A stretch of 64,000 bases of DNA from Bradyrhizobium diversitatis. Its GTDB lineage: Bacteria > Pseudomonadota > Alphaproteobacteria > Rhizobiales > Xanthobacteraceae. Positions within the stretch are counted from its first letter, which is position 1. Each line of letters opens with the position of its first letter. The notes beneath the pieces were generated by a model that searched no databases, was not told where the DNA came from, and saw nothing but the letters and a program-made list of their open reading frames with translations. The stretch is from assembly GCF_016031635.1 (NCBI RefSeq), contig NZ_JACEGD010000006.1:124001-188000 (forward strand), read 5' to 3'. Of the stretch, positions 50,941 through 59,148 are shown piece by piece. A program made the position numbers and the translations under genes.

Positions 50941-51432
50941 ATGACCGTGCAGATATCCTTTACACTCAACGGCCGCCCCACCACCGTGGATGTCGAACCG
51001 GCGACCCTCGTCGCCGAGCTGCTGCGCGAGCAGCTCAACCTGACCGGCACCCATATCGGCTGTGACACCAGCCAATGTGGCGCCTGCGTGGTGCATCTCG
51101 ACGGCCTGCCGGTGAAGAGCTGCACGCTGCTGGCGCCCGCGCTCGATGGCGCGACGCTGCTGACCATCGAAGGCCTGCAAGGCGCGCCGGGCTCGAACCT
51201 GATGCATCCGATGCAGGAGGCGTTTCGCGAGCATCACGGCCTGCAATGCGGCTTCTGTACGCCGGGCATGCTGATGACGGCGGTAGCGCTGGCTGCCGAG
51301 AAGCCCGATTTGACCGAGGCCGACGTCCGTCACGGCCTCGAAGGCAACATCTGCCGCTGCACCGGCTATCAGAACATCGTGGTTTCCGTGATGGCCGGCG
51401 CCGCCGCCATGAACGCCGCCAAGGGAGAGTGA
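50941..51432 (+). CDS. [2Fe-2S] small subunit of a xanthine oxidase-family molybdenum hydroxylase
   Basis: 163 residues. The plant-type ferredoxin cluster is held by C41, C46, C49 and C61; the second cluster by C103, C106, C138 and C140 (CGFC and CRC). The small subunit carries electrons between the molybdenum subunit and the FAD subunit. Its stop is 2 bp before the large-subunit ATG. The order here is S-L-M. Confidence 0.95.
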   Translation: MTVQISFTLNGRPTTVDVEPATLVAELLREQLNLTGTHIGCDTSQCGACVVHLDGLPVKSCTLLAPALDGATLLTIEGLQGAPGSNLMHPMQEAFREHHGLQCGFCTPGMLMTAVALAAEKPDLTEADVRHGLEGNICRCTGYQNIVVSVMAGAAAMNAAKGE

Positions 51433-51434
51433 CC

Positions 51435-53822
51435 ATGGGCAATGTGATCGGCATTGGCGCCGCGCCGAAGCGGAAAGAGGACCAGCGCTTTCTCACTGGC
51501 CGCGGCAATTACGTCTCCGACATCAAGCGCCCCGGCATGGCCGCAGGCGTGTTCGTGCGCTCGCCGCACGGGCATGCGGTGCTGCGTGGCATCGACAAGA
51601 GCGCGGCGCTGGCTGCGCCCGGGGTCATCGCCGTGCTGACCGGCGAGGACGTCAAGGCCGATGGGCTCGGCTCGTTGCCCTGCGGTTGGGGCATCTCGGA
51701 TGCCAAGGGCGTTCCGATGAAGGAGCCGCCGTTCCCGATGCTGGCGCAGGGCAAGGTGCGCTTCGTCGGCGACATGGTGGCCTTCGTCGTCGCCGAGACG
51801 CCGGAGCAAGCGAATGTCGGGGCCGAGCTGTTGAAGATCGACTACGAGGTGTTGCCCTCAGTGGTCGGCCTGCTGGAAGCTGTCAGGCCGAATGCGCCGC
51901 AGCTTTTCGACGATGTTCCGAACAACATCTGTTGCGACTGGGAGCTCGGCGACAAGGCCGCGGTCGAGACCGCGTTCAGGAAGGCTGCGCATGTTGCCAA
52001 GCTCAGCCTGGTCAATAACCGCCTGATCGGCAACCCCATGGAACCGCGCGCGGCGATCGCCGAATACGAGCCGGGCACCGATCGCTTCACGCTGTGGACC
52101 ACGAGCCAGTTCCCGCACGTCGTGCGCTTCCTGATGGGCGCGTTGGTGCTGAACATCCCGCAGCACAAGCTGCGGGTGGTGGCGCCCGATGTCGGCGGCG
52201 GGTTCGGTGTCAAGCAGTTCCACTACGGCGAGGAGGCCGTGATCACCTGGGCTGCGAAGCGCGTCAGGCGGCCGGTGAAATGGGTGGCGAGCCGCTCGGA
52301 GGGCTATGTTTCCGACCGTCACGGCCGCGACCATGTCACGGAGGCCGAGCTCGCGCTCGACGAGACCGGAAAATTCCTCGCCTTCCGCGTCAACACGCTC
52401 GCCAATATGGGCGGCTATCTCTCGACCTTCGGGCCCAACATCCCGACCAATCTCTACGGGCCGCTTCTTGGCGGCGTCTACACCACGCCCGCGATCTACT
52501 GTAACGTGAAGGTGGTCTTCACCAACACCGTGCCGGTTGATGCTTATCGGGGTGCGGGACGGCCAGAGGCGACGTTCGTGCTGGAGCGCATCGTCGATGT
52601 CGCAGCCAGCGAGATGGGGATCGACCGTGTCGAGATCCGCCGCCGCAACATGATCCCGAAGGAGGCCTATCCCTACCAGACGCCGGTATTGGTGCAGTAC
52701 GATTCCGGCGATCCCATGGGCTGCCTCGACGGCGCGCTGGTTGCCGCCGACGTCAAGAATTTCGGCATCCGCAAGGCGGCTTCCGCCAGCAAGGGCAAGT
52801 TCCGCGGGCTCGGTTACTCAACTTATGTCGAGGCCTGCGGCCTTGCGCCGTCGCGCTTCGCGGGGAGGCTCGGCGCGCGCGGCGGCCTCTACGAGAGCGC
52901 CACGGTGCGCGTGCATCCGACGGGCCAGGTCACGGTCATGATCGGCACCCACAATCACGGCCAGGGCCACGAGACGACCTTTGCGCAGATCGTCTCGGAA
53001 AAACTCGGCGTCGCCTTCGAGAATGTCGACATCGTGTTCGGCGACACCGATCGGGTGCAGTTCGGCATGGGCACCTATGGCTCGCGCTCCCTCGTGGTCG
53101 GCGGCGCCGCGTTGTCGAAGGCGACCGACAAGGTGATCGCCAAGGGCAAGAAGATCGCGTCCCATCTGCTCGAGGCGGCCGAGGTCGATATCCAGTTCGA
53201 GGCAGGAAAGTTCTCGGTGGCGGGCACGGACCGCAGCAAGACCTTCGAGGAGATCGCTGGCGCTGCCTATGTGCCGCACAATTATCCGCTGGAAGTGCTG
53301 GAGCCGGGGCTGGAGGAGCAGGCCTACTACGATCCCGTCAACTTCACCTATCCCGGCGGCTGCCACATCGCCGAGGTCGAGGTCGATCCAGAGACGGGCA
53401 CGGTCACGCTGGTCAACTACACCGCAGTCGACGATGTCGGCACGGTGATCAATCCGATGATCGTCGAGGGGCAGTTGCACGGCGGCATCGTGCAGGGCGT
53501 CGGCCAGGCGCTGTTCGAGAACGCCGTCTATGACGAAGGATCAGGGCAATTGCTGTCAGGCTCGCTGATGGACTACTGCATGCCGCGCGCCGATCATCTG
53601 CCGATGATGAAGGTGGAGACCCATTCCACCCTGTGCACGCATACGCCGATGGGCGTGAAGGGTTGCGGTGAGGTCGGCACTATCGGATCGCCGGCGGCGG
53701 TCATCAACGCGGTCGTCGACGCGCTCTCGCATCTCGGCGTCACCCATGTCGACATGCCGGCCACGCCGAACCGGATCTGGCGCCTGTTGCAGAACGCGTC
53801 GCTGCCGGTCGCCGCGGAATAG
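51435..53822 (+). CDS. Molybdopterin-binding large subunit, xanthine oxidase family (AYRGAGR type)
   Basis: 795 residues from ATG 51435 (GGGAGAG upstream). The active-site loop AYRGAGR is at 370-376. This replaces the AYXCSFR loop of true aerobic CO dehydrogenase, so CO oxidation is unlikely. The C-terminal GVKGCGEVGTIGSPAA holds the catalytic glutamate. Family enzymes hydroxylate N-heterocycles or aldehydes next to the heteroatom. Together with the neighbouring amidase, attack on a ring or lactam-type nitrogen compound is a reasonable inference. Cytoplasmic heterotrimer with the products on each side. Confidence 0.94.
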   Translation: MGNVIGIGAAPKRKEDQRFLTGRGNYVSDIKRPGMAAGVFVRSPHGHAVLRGIDKSAALAAPGVIAVLTGEDVKADGLGSLPCGWGISDAKGVPMKEPPFPMLAQGKVRFVGDMVAFVVAETPEQANVGAELLKIDYEVLPSVVGLLEAVRPNAPQLFDDVPNNICCDWELGDKAAVETAFRKAAHVAKLSLVNNRLIGNPMEPRAAIAEYEPGTDRFTLWTTSQFPHVVRFLMGALVLNIPQHKLRVVAPDVGGGFGVKQFHYGEEAVITWAAKRVRRPVKWVASRSEGYVSDRHGRDHVTEAELALDETGKFLAFRVNTLANMGGYLSTFGPNIPTNLYGPLLGGVYTTPAIYCNVKVVFTNTVPVDAYRGAGRPEATFVLERIVDVAASEMGIDRVEIRRRNMIPKEAYPYQTPVLVQYDSGDPMGCLDGALVAADVKNFGIRKAASASKGKFRGLGYSTYVEACGLAPSRFAGRLGARGGLYESATVRVHPTGQVTVMIGTHNHGQGHETTFAQIVSEKLGVAFENVDIVFGDTDRVQFGMGTYGSRSLVVGGAALSKATDKVIAKGKKIASHLLEAAEVDIQFEAGKFSVAGTDRSKTFEEIAGAAYVPHNYPLEVLEPGLEEQAYYDPVNFTYPGGCHIAEVEVDPETGTVTLVNYTAVDDVGTVINPMIVEGQLHGGIVQGVGQALFENAVYDEGSGQLLSGSLMDYCMPRADHLPMMKVETHSTLCTHTPMGVKGCGEVGTIGSPAAVINAVVDALSHLGVTHVDMPATPNRIWRLLQNASLPVAAE

Positions 53823-53833
53823 GGAGGATGACA

Positions 53834-54631
53834 ATGAAGCCGTTTGCCTATCACCAGCCTGACCAGATTCCCGATGCGGCCAAGCTCCTGACCTCGATCG
53901 AGGACAGCAAACTCGTTGCCGGCGGCATGACGCTGATTCCGACGCTGAAGCAGCGGCTGGCCAATCCGCCTGCGCTGGTTGATCTGTCGAAGCTCGGGTC
54001 GCTGAAGGGCATCACCGATGGCGGCGCGACGATCACGATTGGCGCAATGACTCCGCATGCGGTGGTCGCCGCCTCCAAGCTGGTCCAGACGAAAATCCCG
54101 GGGCTCGCCGCGCTGGCCTCGATGATAGGCGATCCCGCGGTGCGCAGCCGCGGCACCATCGGCGGCTCGGTCGCCAACAACGATCCCGCGGCTGACTATC
54201 CCGCCGGCGTGCTCGGACTCGGCGCCACCATCATCACCAGCGCGCGCGAGATCGCGGCCGACAAGTTCTTCCTCGGCCTCTTCGAAACCGCGCTCGGGCC
54301 CGGCGAGATCATCACGGCGATCCGTTTTCCGGTGCCGTTGAAGGCCGGCTACACCAAGTTCAAGGCGCCGGCCTCCCGCTATGCGCTGGTCGGCGTGTTC
54401 GTCGCCAAATTCGCCGAAGGTGTCCGCGTCGCCGTGACCGGCGCCGGTCCAGGCGTTTTTCGCGTGCCGCCGATGGAGGCCGCGCTGTCGTCCAATTTCG
54501 ATCCCTCGGCCATCGCGGCGATCAAGATCGATACGGACGGTCTGACCTCCGACATTCATGCCGAAGCCGATTACCGGGCGCATCTCGTCACGGTCATGGC
54601 CAAGCGCGCCGTCGACGCGGCGCTCAGCTAA
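53834..54631 (+). CDS. FAD-binding medium subunit of the molybdenum hydroxylase
   Basis: 265 residues from ATG 53834; an ATG at 53828 is too close to AGGGAGG to be used. The CoxM-type FAD motifs are AGGMTLIPTLKQRL and TIGGSVANNDPAADYPA. It passes electrons from the clusters to the final acceptor. Order and spacing (11 bp after the large subunit) indicate one operon. Confidence 0.94.
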   Translation: MKPFAYHQPDQIPDAAKLLTSIEDSKLVAGGMTLIPTLKQRLANPPALVDLSKLGSLKGITDGGATITIGAMTPHAVVAASKLVQTKIPGLAALASMIGDPAVRSRGTIGGSVANNDPAADYPAGVLGLGATIITSAREIAADKFFLGLFETALGPGEIITAIRFPVPLKAGYTKFKAPASRYALVGVFVAKFAEGVRVAVTGAGPGVFRVPPMEAALSSNFDPSAIAAIKIDTDGLTSDIHAEADYRAHLVTVMAKRAVDAALS

Positions 54632-54644
54632 TTCTTTGGGATTG

Positions 54645-56138
54645 ATGATGACTGATGGTTCCGGCCGAACGGCCTTCCCGCCGGCGCCGACTGGCCTTGG
54701 TGCGCTCTCTGTTGCCGAGATCGTGGCCGGCTACCGACGCAAGGCGTTCACCCCGCGCGATGTGGTCGACGACACCATTGCTGCGCTTCAGGCGACGAAC
54801 GAGGCCTGCAATGCGGTGGTGACGCCGATGTACGAGCAGGCGAGGGCCGAGGCCGACCGGCTCACCAGGGAGATGAGTGCGGGCGAGGCCAAGGGGCCAC
54901 TTGCCGGCGTGCCAGTTACGATCAAGGATCTCGTCTTCGTCGCGGACGTGCCGGCCTATGCCGGCTCGCCGATGAACAAGGCGTTCGTGCCCAACGTCGA
55001 TGCCGCCGTGGTCTCGGCGCTGAAGGCGTCCGGCGCGATCATCACCTGCAAGACCACCACCTGCGAGTCCGGCTACAAATTGACGGCCGACAGCCCGGTC
55101 ACCGGCACGACGCGGAATCCCTGGAATCCCGGCCGCACCAGCGGCGGGTCGAGCGGCGGCGCAGCAGCCGGTGTTGCCGCCGGCTGCGGGCCGATCGCGA
55201 TCGGCACCGATGGCGTCGGCTCGATCCGCGTGCCGTCGTCCTTCTGTGGCGTGTTCGGACTGAAGCCAACCTTCGGCCTGGTGCCGCGCTCGCCGGGCTT
55301 CTCGCCGCCGTCCTGGGCTTCGCTCGCCCATACCGGGCCGATCACGCGCACCGTCGCGGATGCCGCGCTCACCTTGGAGACCATCGCTGCTTACGATCTG
55401 CGCGACCCCGCGAGCCTGCCGGTGTCGCCACGCCGCTTCGACACCAGCGCGGCGCCGTTGAACGGCATTCGCATCGGCGCCAGCGCCGATCTCGGCTACG
55501 CCGCTGTCAGCCCCGATGTGCGGGCCGCGTTCAGCAAAGCGCTGGCCGTTCTCGACGGCTGCGGCGCGCAGATCACCCTGGACGGCCCTGGCCTCGATCC
55601 CGGCATTCTGGAGCACACGCTGAAGCCGATTGCCTTCACCGAGCAGGCGGCGGCGGTGGCAACCAGGACCGCTGCCGATCTCGCAAGCTCGGAGACCGAC
55701 TACCGTGATGTCGTCACGGCCGGCCGGCGTTTCAGCGGCACGGAGTACATCGAGGCCGGCTACCGCCGGGGCCAGGCGCGCAATGCGTTCGTAAAGCTGT
55801 TCGAGCGTGTCGATGCGCTGGTGACGCCGACGGTCGCGGTGACCGCGTTCGAGGCCGGGCGGATCGGCGTCGATACGATCGACGGCCGCGAGGTCGACCC
55901 GCATCTCGGCTGGTCGCCCTTCACCTGGCCGATCAACCTTGCCGGCCTGCCGGCGGCGACGTTGCCCTGCGGTTTCGACCGCGACGGCCTGCCGGTCGGT
56001 CTCCAGATCGTCGCGCCCTGGCTCGACGAACCCACGATCTTCCGCATCGCTGCCGCCTTCGAGCAGGCGCAACCCTGGGCCAAGTTCTGGCCGCCGCTGG
56101 TTTTACGTGAATCGGACCGAGCACGTACCAAGGCGTGA
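54645..56138 (+). CDS. Amidase-signature family hydrolase
   Basis: 497 residues from the first of twin ATGs (54645/54648). The Ser-cisSer-Lys triad regions are present: lysine in VPVTIKDLV near residue 94 and the GGSSGGAAAG serine stretch near 167-172; DGVGSIRVPSSFCGVFGLKPT follows as usual. It hydrolyses a C-N amide bond. It closes the uptake/hydroxylase operon, so its substrate is probably made by the molybdenum enzyme or imported. It is convergent with the LysR gene. Confidence 0.93.
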   Translation: MMTDGSGRTAFPPAPTGLGALSVAEIVAGYRRKAFTPRDVVDDTIAALQATNEACNAVVTPMYEQARAEADRLTREMSAGEAKGPLAGVPVTIKDLVFVADVPAYAGSPMNKAFVPNVDAAVVSALKASGAIITCKTTTCESGYKLTADSPVTGTTRNPWNPGRTSGGSSGGAAAGVAAGCGPIAIGTDGVGSIRVPSSFCGVFGLKPTFGLVPRSPGFSPPSWASLAHTGPITRTVADAALTLETIAAYDLRDPASLPVSPRRFDTSAAPLNGIRIGASADLGYAAVSPDVRAAFSKALAVLDGCGAQITLDGPGLDPGILEHTLKPIAFTEQAAAVATRTAADLASSETDYRDVVTAGRRFSGTEYIEAGYRRGQARNAFVKLFERVDALVTPTVAVTAFEAGRIGVDTIDGREVDPHLGWSPFTWPINLAGLPAATLPCGFDRDGLPVGLQIVAPWLDEPTIFRIAAAFEQAQPWAKFWPPLVLRESDRARTKA

Positions 56139-56316
56139 CGGGCCATGGTGGGATCCTGCTGCTGTTTTGCCCGACATGTCAAGCTACGCCGCCGCCAGCG
56201 CATGGCCTCTTTGTCACCCGCGTAAGTCCTTGATCCGACTAGCGCCGTCTACTGTGCATGGGGTTGTTTCCCCACCTTTTTGTGGGAGAGCGCGGGACGC
56301 TGGCAATCCTGCCGTC

Positions 56317-57216
56317 TCAGGACAGCTCGATCGGCATACCCCTGCCGCTGAGCTCTTCGTCCAGGCGCAGATAGTGCGCGAGGTAGTCGTGCAGGGCGGT
56401 TGCTGCCTTCGAGTTCGCGCCGCTCGACTTGTAGAGCAGCAGCTCGATCTTCGGCAGCGGTGGAAGGCCTTCGTTCGGCCCGATCTCGCGCATCGCCGGC
56501 ACCAGCGCGCTGCGCCCGAGCACGGTAACCGCCATGCCCGCGAAGGCCGCGGCCTGAAGGCCGCCGACGCTTTCGCTGACACAGGCGATGCGCCAGCGCA
56601 GGTTTGCGCGTTCCAGCGTATCGATGGCGTAGTCGCGATAGATGTTGCCCGGCGGCAATAGCGCGAGCGGGATCGGACGTTCCTGATGCGCGGCGGATTG
56701 TTCGCCGGTCATCCAAACCAGTTGCTCTCGGCGAACCACTTGGCCGCCGGTGAAATCGTTCATGCGGGTGACGAGCGCGATGTCGACATCGCCGCGCTTG
56801 ACGAGGCCGACCAGCGGCGTCGAAAGCGCGCAGTTGAGCTCCACCTGCACGCGCGGAAAGGATTTCCGGAACACGCTGAGGATCTGCGGCAGCATGAACG
56901 CGGCGTAGAGATCGGGCGTGCCGAGCACGACCTGGCCCTCGATCTCCTGTGACGCCAGCTGCGAAATCAGCTCGTCATGCAACCTCAGGATGGACTTGGC
57001 GTAGGTGAGGACGGTGGTGCCGTCGTCGGTCAGCGTCAACCTGCGGCCGCCATGCTCGAACAGCTGCTTGCCGGTCAGCTCCTCCAGCCGCTGCAATTGA
57101 AGGGTGATCGCAGGCTGGGTGCGGCCAAGCCGTCGCGCGGTCTCGGTGATGCTGCCGGTTTCGACCACCGAGATCAGCGACCGGAGCATGCGGATGTCGA
57201 GACTGATGAGATTCAT
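56317..57216 (-). CDS. LysR-family transcriptional regulator
   Basis: 299 residues. N-terminal winged HTH at about 5-65 (DIRMLRSLISVVETGSITET, then AITLQLQRLEELTG); then the type 2 periplasmic-binding-like effector domain (VVLGTPDLYAAFMLPQIL). Its gene is convergent with the amidase gene and sits next to, not divergent from, the likely target operon, so the target is uncertain. The 178-bp gap before it contains no gene. Confidence 0.93.
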   Translation of the reverse strand: MNLISLDIRMLRSLISVVETGSITETARRLGRTQPAITLQLQRLEELTGKQLFEHGGRRLTLTDDGTTVLTYAKSILRLHDELISQLASQEIEGQVVLGTPDLYAAFMLPQILSVFRKSFPRVQVELNCALSTPLVGLVKRGDVDIALVTRMNDFTGGQVVRREQLVWMTGEQSAAHQERPIPLALLPPGNIYRDYAIDTLERANLRWRIACVSESVGGLQAAAFAGMAVTVLGRSALVPAMREIGPNEGLPPLPKIELLLYKSSGANSKAATALHDYLAHYLRLDEELSGRGMPIELS

Positions 57217-57331
57217 GCGGCGTCCATGTCGCCCAGAATTTATGCAAGTTCCGTGCTACCTCTCGCGAGCTCGTCGATGACTGTCTTGTCGGAGTGCGCC
57301 GGCGTACGAAGTAGCCCGCGGGCGAAGGCCA

Positions 57332-57787
57332 TCAATCGTGGATCAGTGATTCTTGTCCGCGAACCGGGTATGAATGCGCGGAGGCACGGTCGCTAAGCAA
57401 CTCCGAGAGCAGGCCCGTCAGGACTGTGGCATCTGATGCGCCCAGCCTGTTCAAAAGGTTCTGTTGAATGGATTTGATGATTGGGCCGATGTCCTTGAAT
57501 TGCTCCGCCCCTCGCTGCGAGAGGAAAATCAGGACCCTGCGCCGGTCATGTGGATCGGGAGCGCGATAGACCTGCGCCGACTCGACCATTCTGTCGATGA
57601 TCTTTGTGAGCGTTGGACCGTCGACCAAGAGGCGGGTTGCCAGATCGCCCATCGGCAGCCCGTTTGCTTCGGTCAGCGCCTCGAGCACGCGGTACTGGTG
57701 AAGAGATAGGCTTCGTGGCTTGAGCTTCGCTTCCAGCATCTGCTCAAGCCGGCGATTCACACCTCGGATGAGTTCGGGGAGGTCCAC
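57332..57787 (-). CDS. MarR-family transcriptional regulator
   Basis: 151 residues starting at a GTG (57787). Winged-helix features: LSLHQYRVLEALTEANGLP, LATRLLVDGPTLTKIIDRM and the wing RAPDPHDRRRVLIFLSQRG. MarR dimers repress divergent operons and are released by small aromatic or amide ligands. It is divergent from the AmiC-like/transporter operon, with an AT-rich dyad just upstream. Confidence 0.92.
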   Translation of the reverse strand: MDLPELIRGVNRRLEQMLEAKLKPRSLSLHQYRVLEALTEANGLPMGDLATRLLVDGPTLTKIIDRMVESAQVYRAPDPHDRRRVLIFLSQRGAEQFKDIGPIIKSIQQNLLNRLGASDATVLTGLLSELLSDRASAHSYPVRGQESLIHD

Positions 57788-57808
57788 GTTGCACCCTTAG
57801 CGAATTAT

Positions 57809-57826
57809 TTGATATTTCAATATTTG
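57809..57826. promoter_or_regulatory. Candidate MarR operator, copy 1
   Basis: TTGATATTTCAA (57809-57820, a TTGA-N4-TCAA palindrome) runs into CAATATTTG (57818-57826). It lies about 22 bp upstream of the MarR GTG. The complement, CAAATATTG, recurs at 59099-59107 before the transporter's binding-protein gene. Confidence 0.5.
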
Positions 57827-57976
57827 CATTGGAACGTAATGAGGAGCAAGCGAAAAGCAGGTTTGCGCGCGACTGCCTAGGGAAGGAGCGAATGCATCGG
57901 CTGGCGCCGTGAAAAAGGGCATGTTCCCTTCAGGATCGAGTGTTCTCGTCGTCAAACGGGCCGTAGCGGCACAGGA

Positions 57977-59083
57977 TTGCCGTTGGCACGATTCGTGAGT
58001 GTTCTGTGCACGGAAAGTGCGGAGACACCATCGTTGCGTAGCGTCCGGATATGTCTGCTCATCCCGCAGAGCGGCGCCGCGGGGCTTTGGGCCCCGTCAG
58101 CCGAGGCGTGCGGACGCTTGGCCGTCGACGAGATTAACGCCATGTCCGGTGTCCTTCGCCGTCCCGTCGAATTGCACGTCGTAAACGCCGGAGAAACCGG
58201 CCCAAGTGCGGGATGGGCCGCGCGCGATGCAATTGACATCGATCGTGTCGACGGCATCGTCGGAATGTTGCCGAGCTTCGCGCGCGATTTCGTGGCGCGC
58301 GCGGCCCGTGGTCGCGTTCCGTTCATATATACGCCGCAGTTCGAAGGCCGCTCATCGACGCTGGACGTCATGGCGACCGGTGAGACCGCAGAAGAGCTGC
58401 TTTCTCCCGCAATTCAATGGCTTTCGGAAACGAGGCGTGCGCGCCGATATTTTCTTTGCGGCAATGACTACGTATGGCCGCGCTCATCCCTTCAGATTGC
58501 GCGCAGGTTGATTGCCCGCTTCGGCGGCACCGTGACGGGTGAATACTATCTGCCGGTCGGCCAGCACGACTTTGACGAGGTGCTGGACCGGATCAAGGCA
58601 ACGCGCTCGGACGTCGTTCTTCCGTATTTCCTGGGCTCTGATTGCATCGCATTCAATCGCGCCTTCTGTGCGGCCGGGTTGAGTTCGCGCACGCTGCGGT
58701 TTTCCTCGGCGATCGACGAGACCGTGGCATACGGCCTCAACGCAGATGAAACCGAGAATCTCTACGCCGCTTCGAGCTACTACGGGTCGATCCGCTCACG
58801 TAACAATGGCGCGTTTCTGGAGCGTTATCATACGGCGTACGGCGATAGTCCGCCTCCCGTGAATGCCTTTGGTGAGTCCTGCTATGAAGGCATCTACTCG
58901 CTCGCCTCCTTGATCGAGGAGGCCGCCAGTCTCGACGCGCGCAAGTTGACGCGCCTGTACGGAAGGACGTTCCAGCGACGCACGGCACGAGGCGACCTGG
59001 CGCAATCGGTGGTCGGCGGCCGCCATCCGATCTATCTGGCTCAGCTCGACGGGTACGATTTCTCCATCATCGCGCGGCGATAA
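57977..59083 (+). CDS. AmiC-like substrate-binding/sensor protein
   Basis: Up to 368 residues; the frame opens at TTG 57977, while TTG 58034 has GGAG nine bases upstream and would begin just before RICLLIPQSGAAGLWAP. This is the type I periplasmic binding fold in its AmiC/UrtA form (ACGRLAVDEINAMSG, then LPYFLGSDCIAFNRAF). There is no Sec or Tat signal, so it is probably a cytoplasmic amide sensor like AmiC, or an unconventional binding protein. It is the first gene of the operon, divergent from the MarR gene. No AmiR-like antiterminator is nearby. Confidence 0.8.
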   Translation: MPLARFVSVLCTESAETPSLRSVRICLLIPQSGAAGLWAPSAEACGRLAVDEINAMSGVLRRPVELHVVNAGETGPSAGWAARDAIDIDRVDGIVGMLPSFARDFVARAARGRVPFIYTPQFEGRSSTLDVMATGETAEELLSPAIQWLSETRRARRYFLCGNDYVWPRSSLQIARRLIARFGGTVTGEYYLPVGQHDFDEVLDRIKATRSDVVLPYFLGSDCIAFNRAFCAAGLSSRTLRFSSAIDETVAYGLNADETENLYAASSYYGSIRSRNNGAFLERYHTAYGDSPPPVNAFGESCYEGIYSLASLIEEAASLDARKLTRLYGRTFQRRTARGDLAQSVVGGRHPIYLAQLDGYDFSIIARR

Positions 59084-59098
59084 AAGAGCTTGCCTTTT

Positions 59099-59121
59099 CA
59101 AATATTGTATTAGTAATATTT
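59099..59121. promoter_or_regulatory. Candidate operator, copy 2, with an AT-rich dyad
   Basis: CAAATATTG (59099-59107) is the reverse complement of 57818-57826. It is part of a larger inverted repeat, AAATATT (59100-59106), 8-bp spacer, AATATTT (59115-59121), which ends 27 bp before the ATG of the binding-protein gene. Confidence 0.45.
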
Positions 59122-59148
59122 TCCATCTCAAAGATCGAGGGGACATCT

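Noticed and set aside
49807..51333. A 508-codon minus-strand open frame
   Set aside because: Antisense to the PotA-type ATPase and the [2Fe-2S] subunit, both of which have complete motifs; composition is that of a shadow frame.
51435..53822. Annotation of the large subunit as aerobic CO dehydrogenase
   Set aside because: The active-site loop is AYRGAGR, not the AYXCSFR loop required for CO oxidation.
57809..57820. Counting TTGATATTTCAA as another copy of the polysaccharide-locus dyad
   Set aside because: Its spacer is 4 rather than 6 bases, and the AT-rich context differs; it fits a MarR-type site better.
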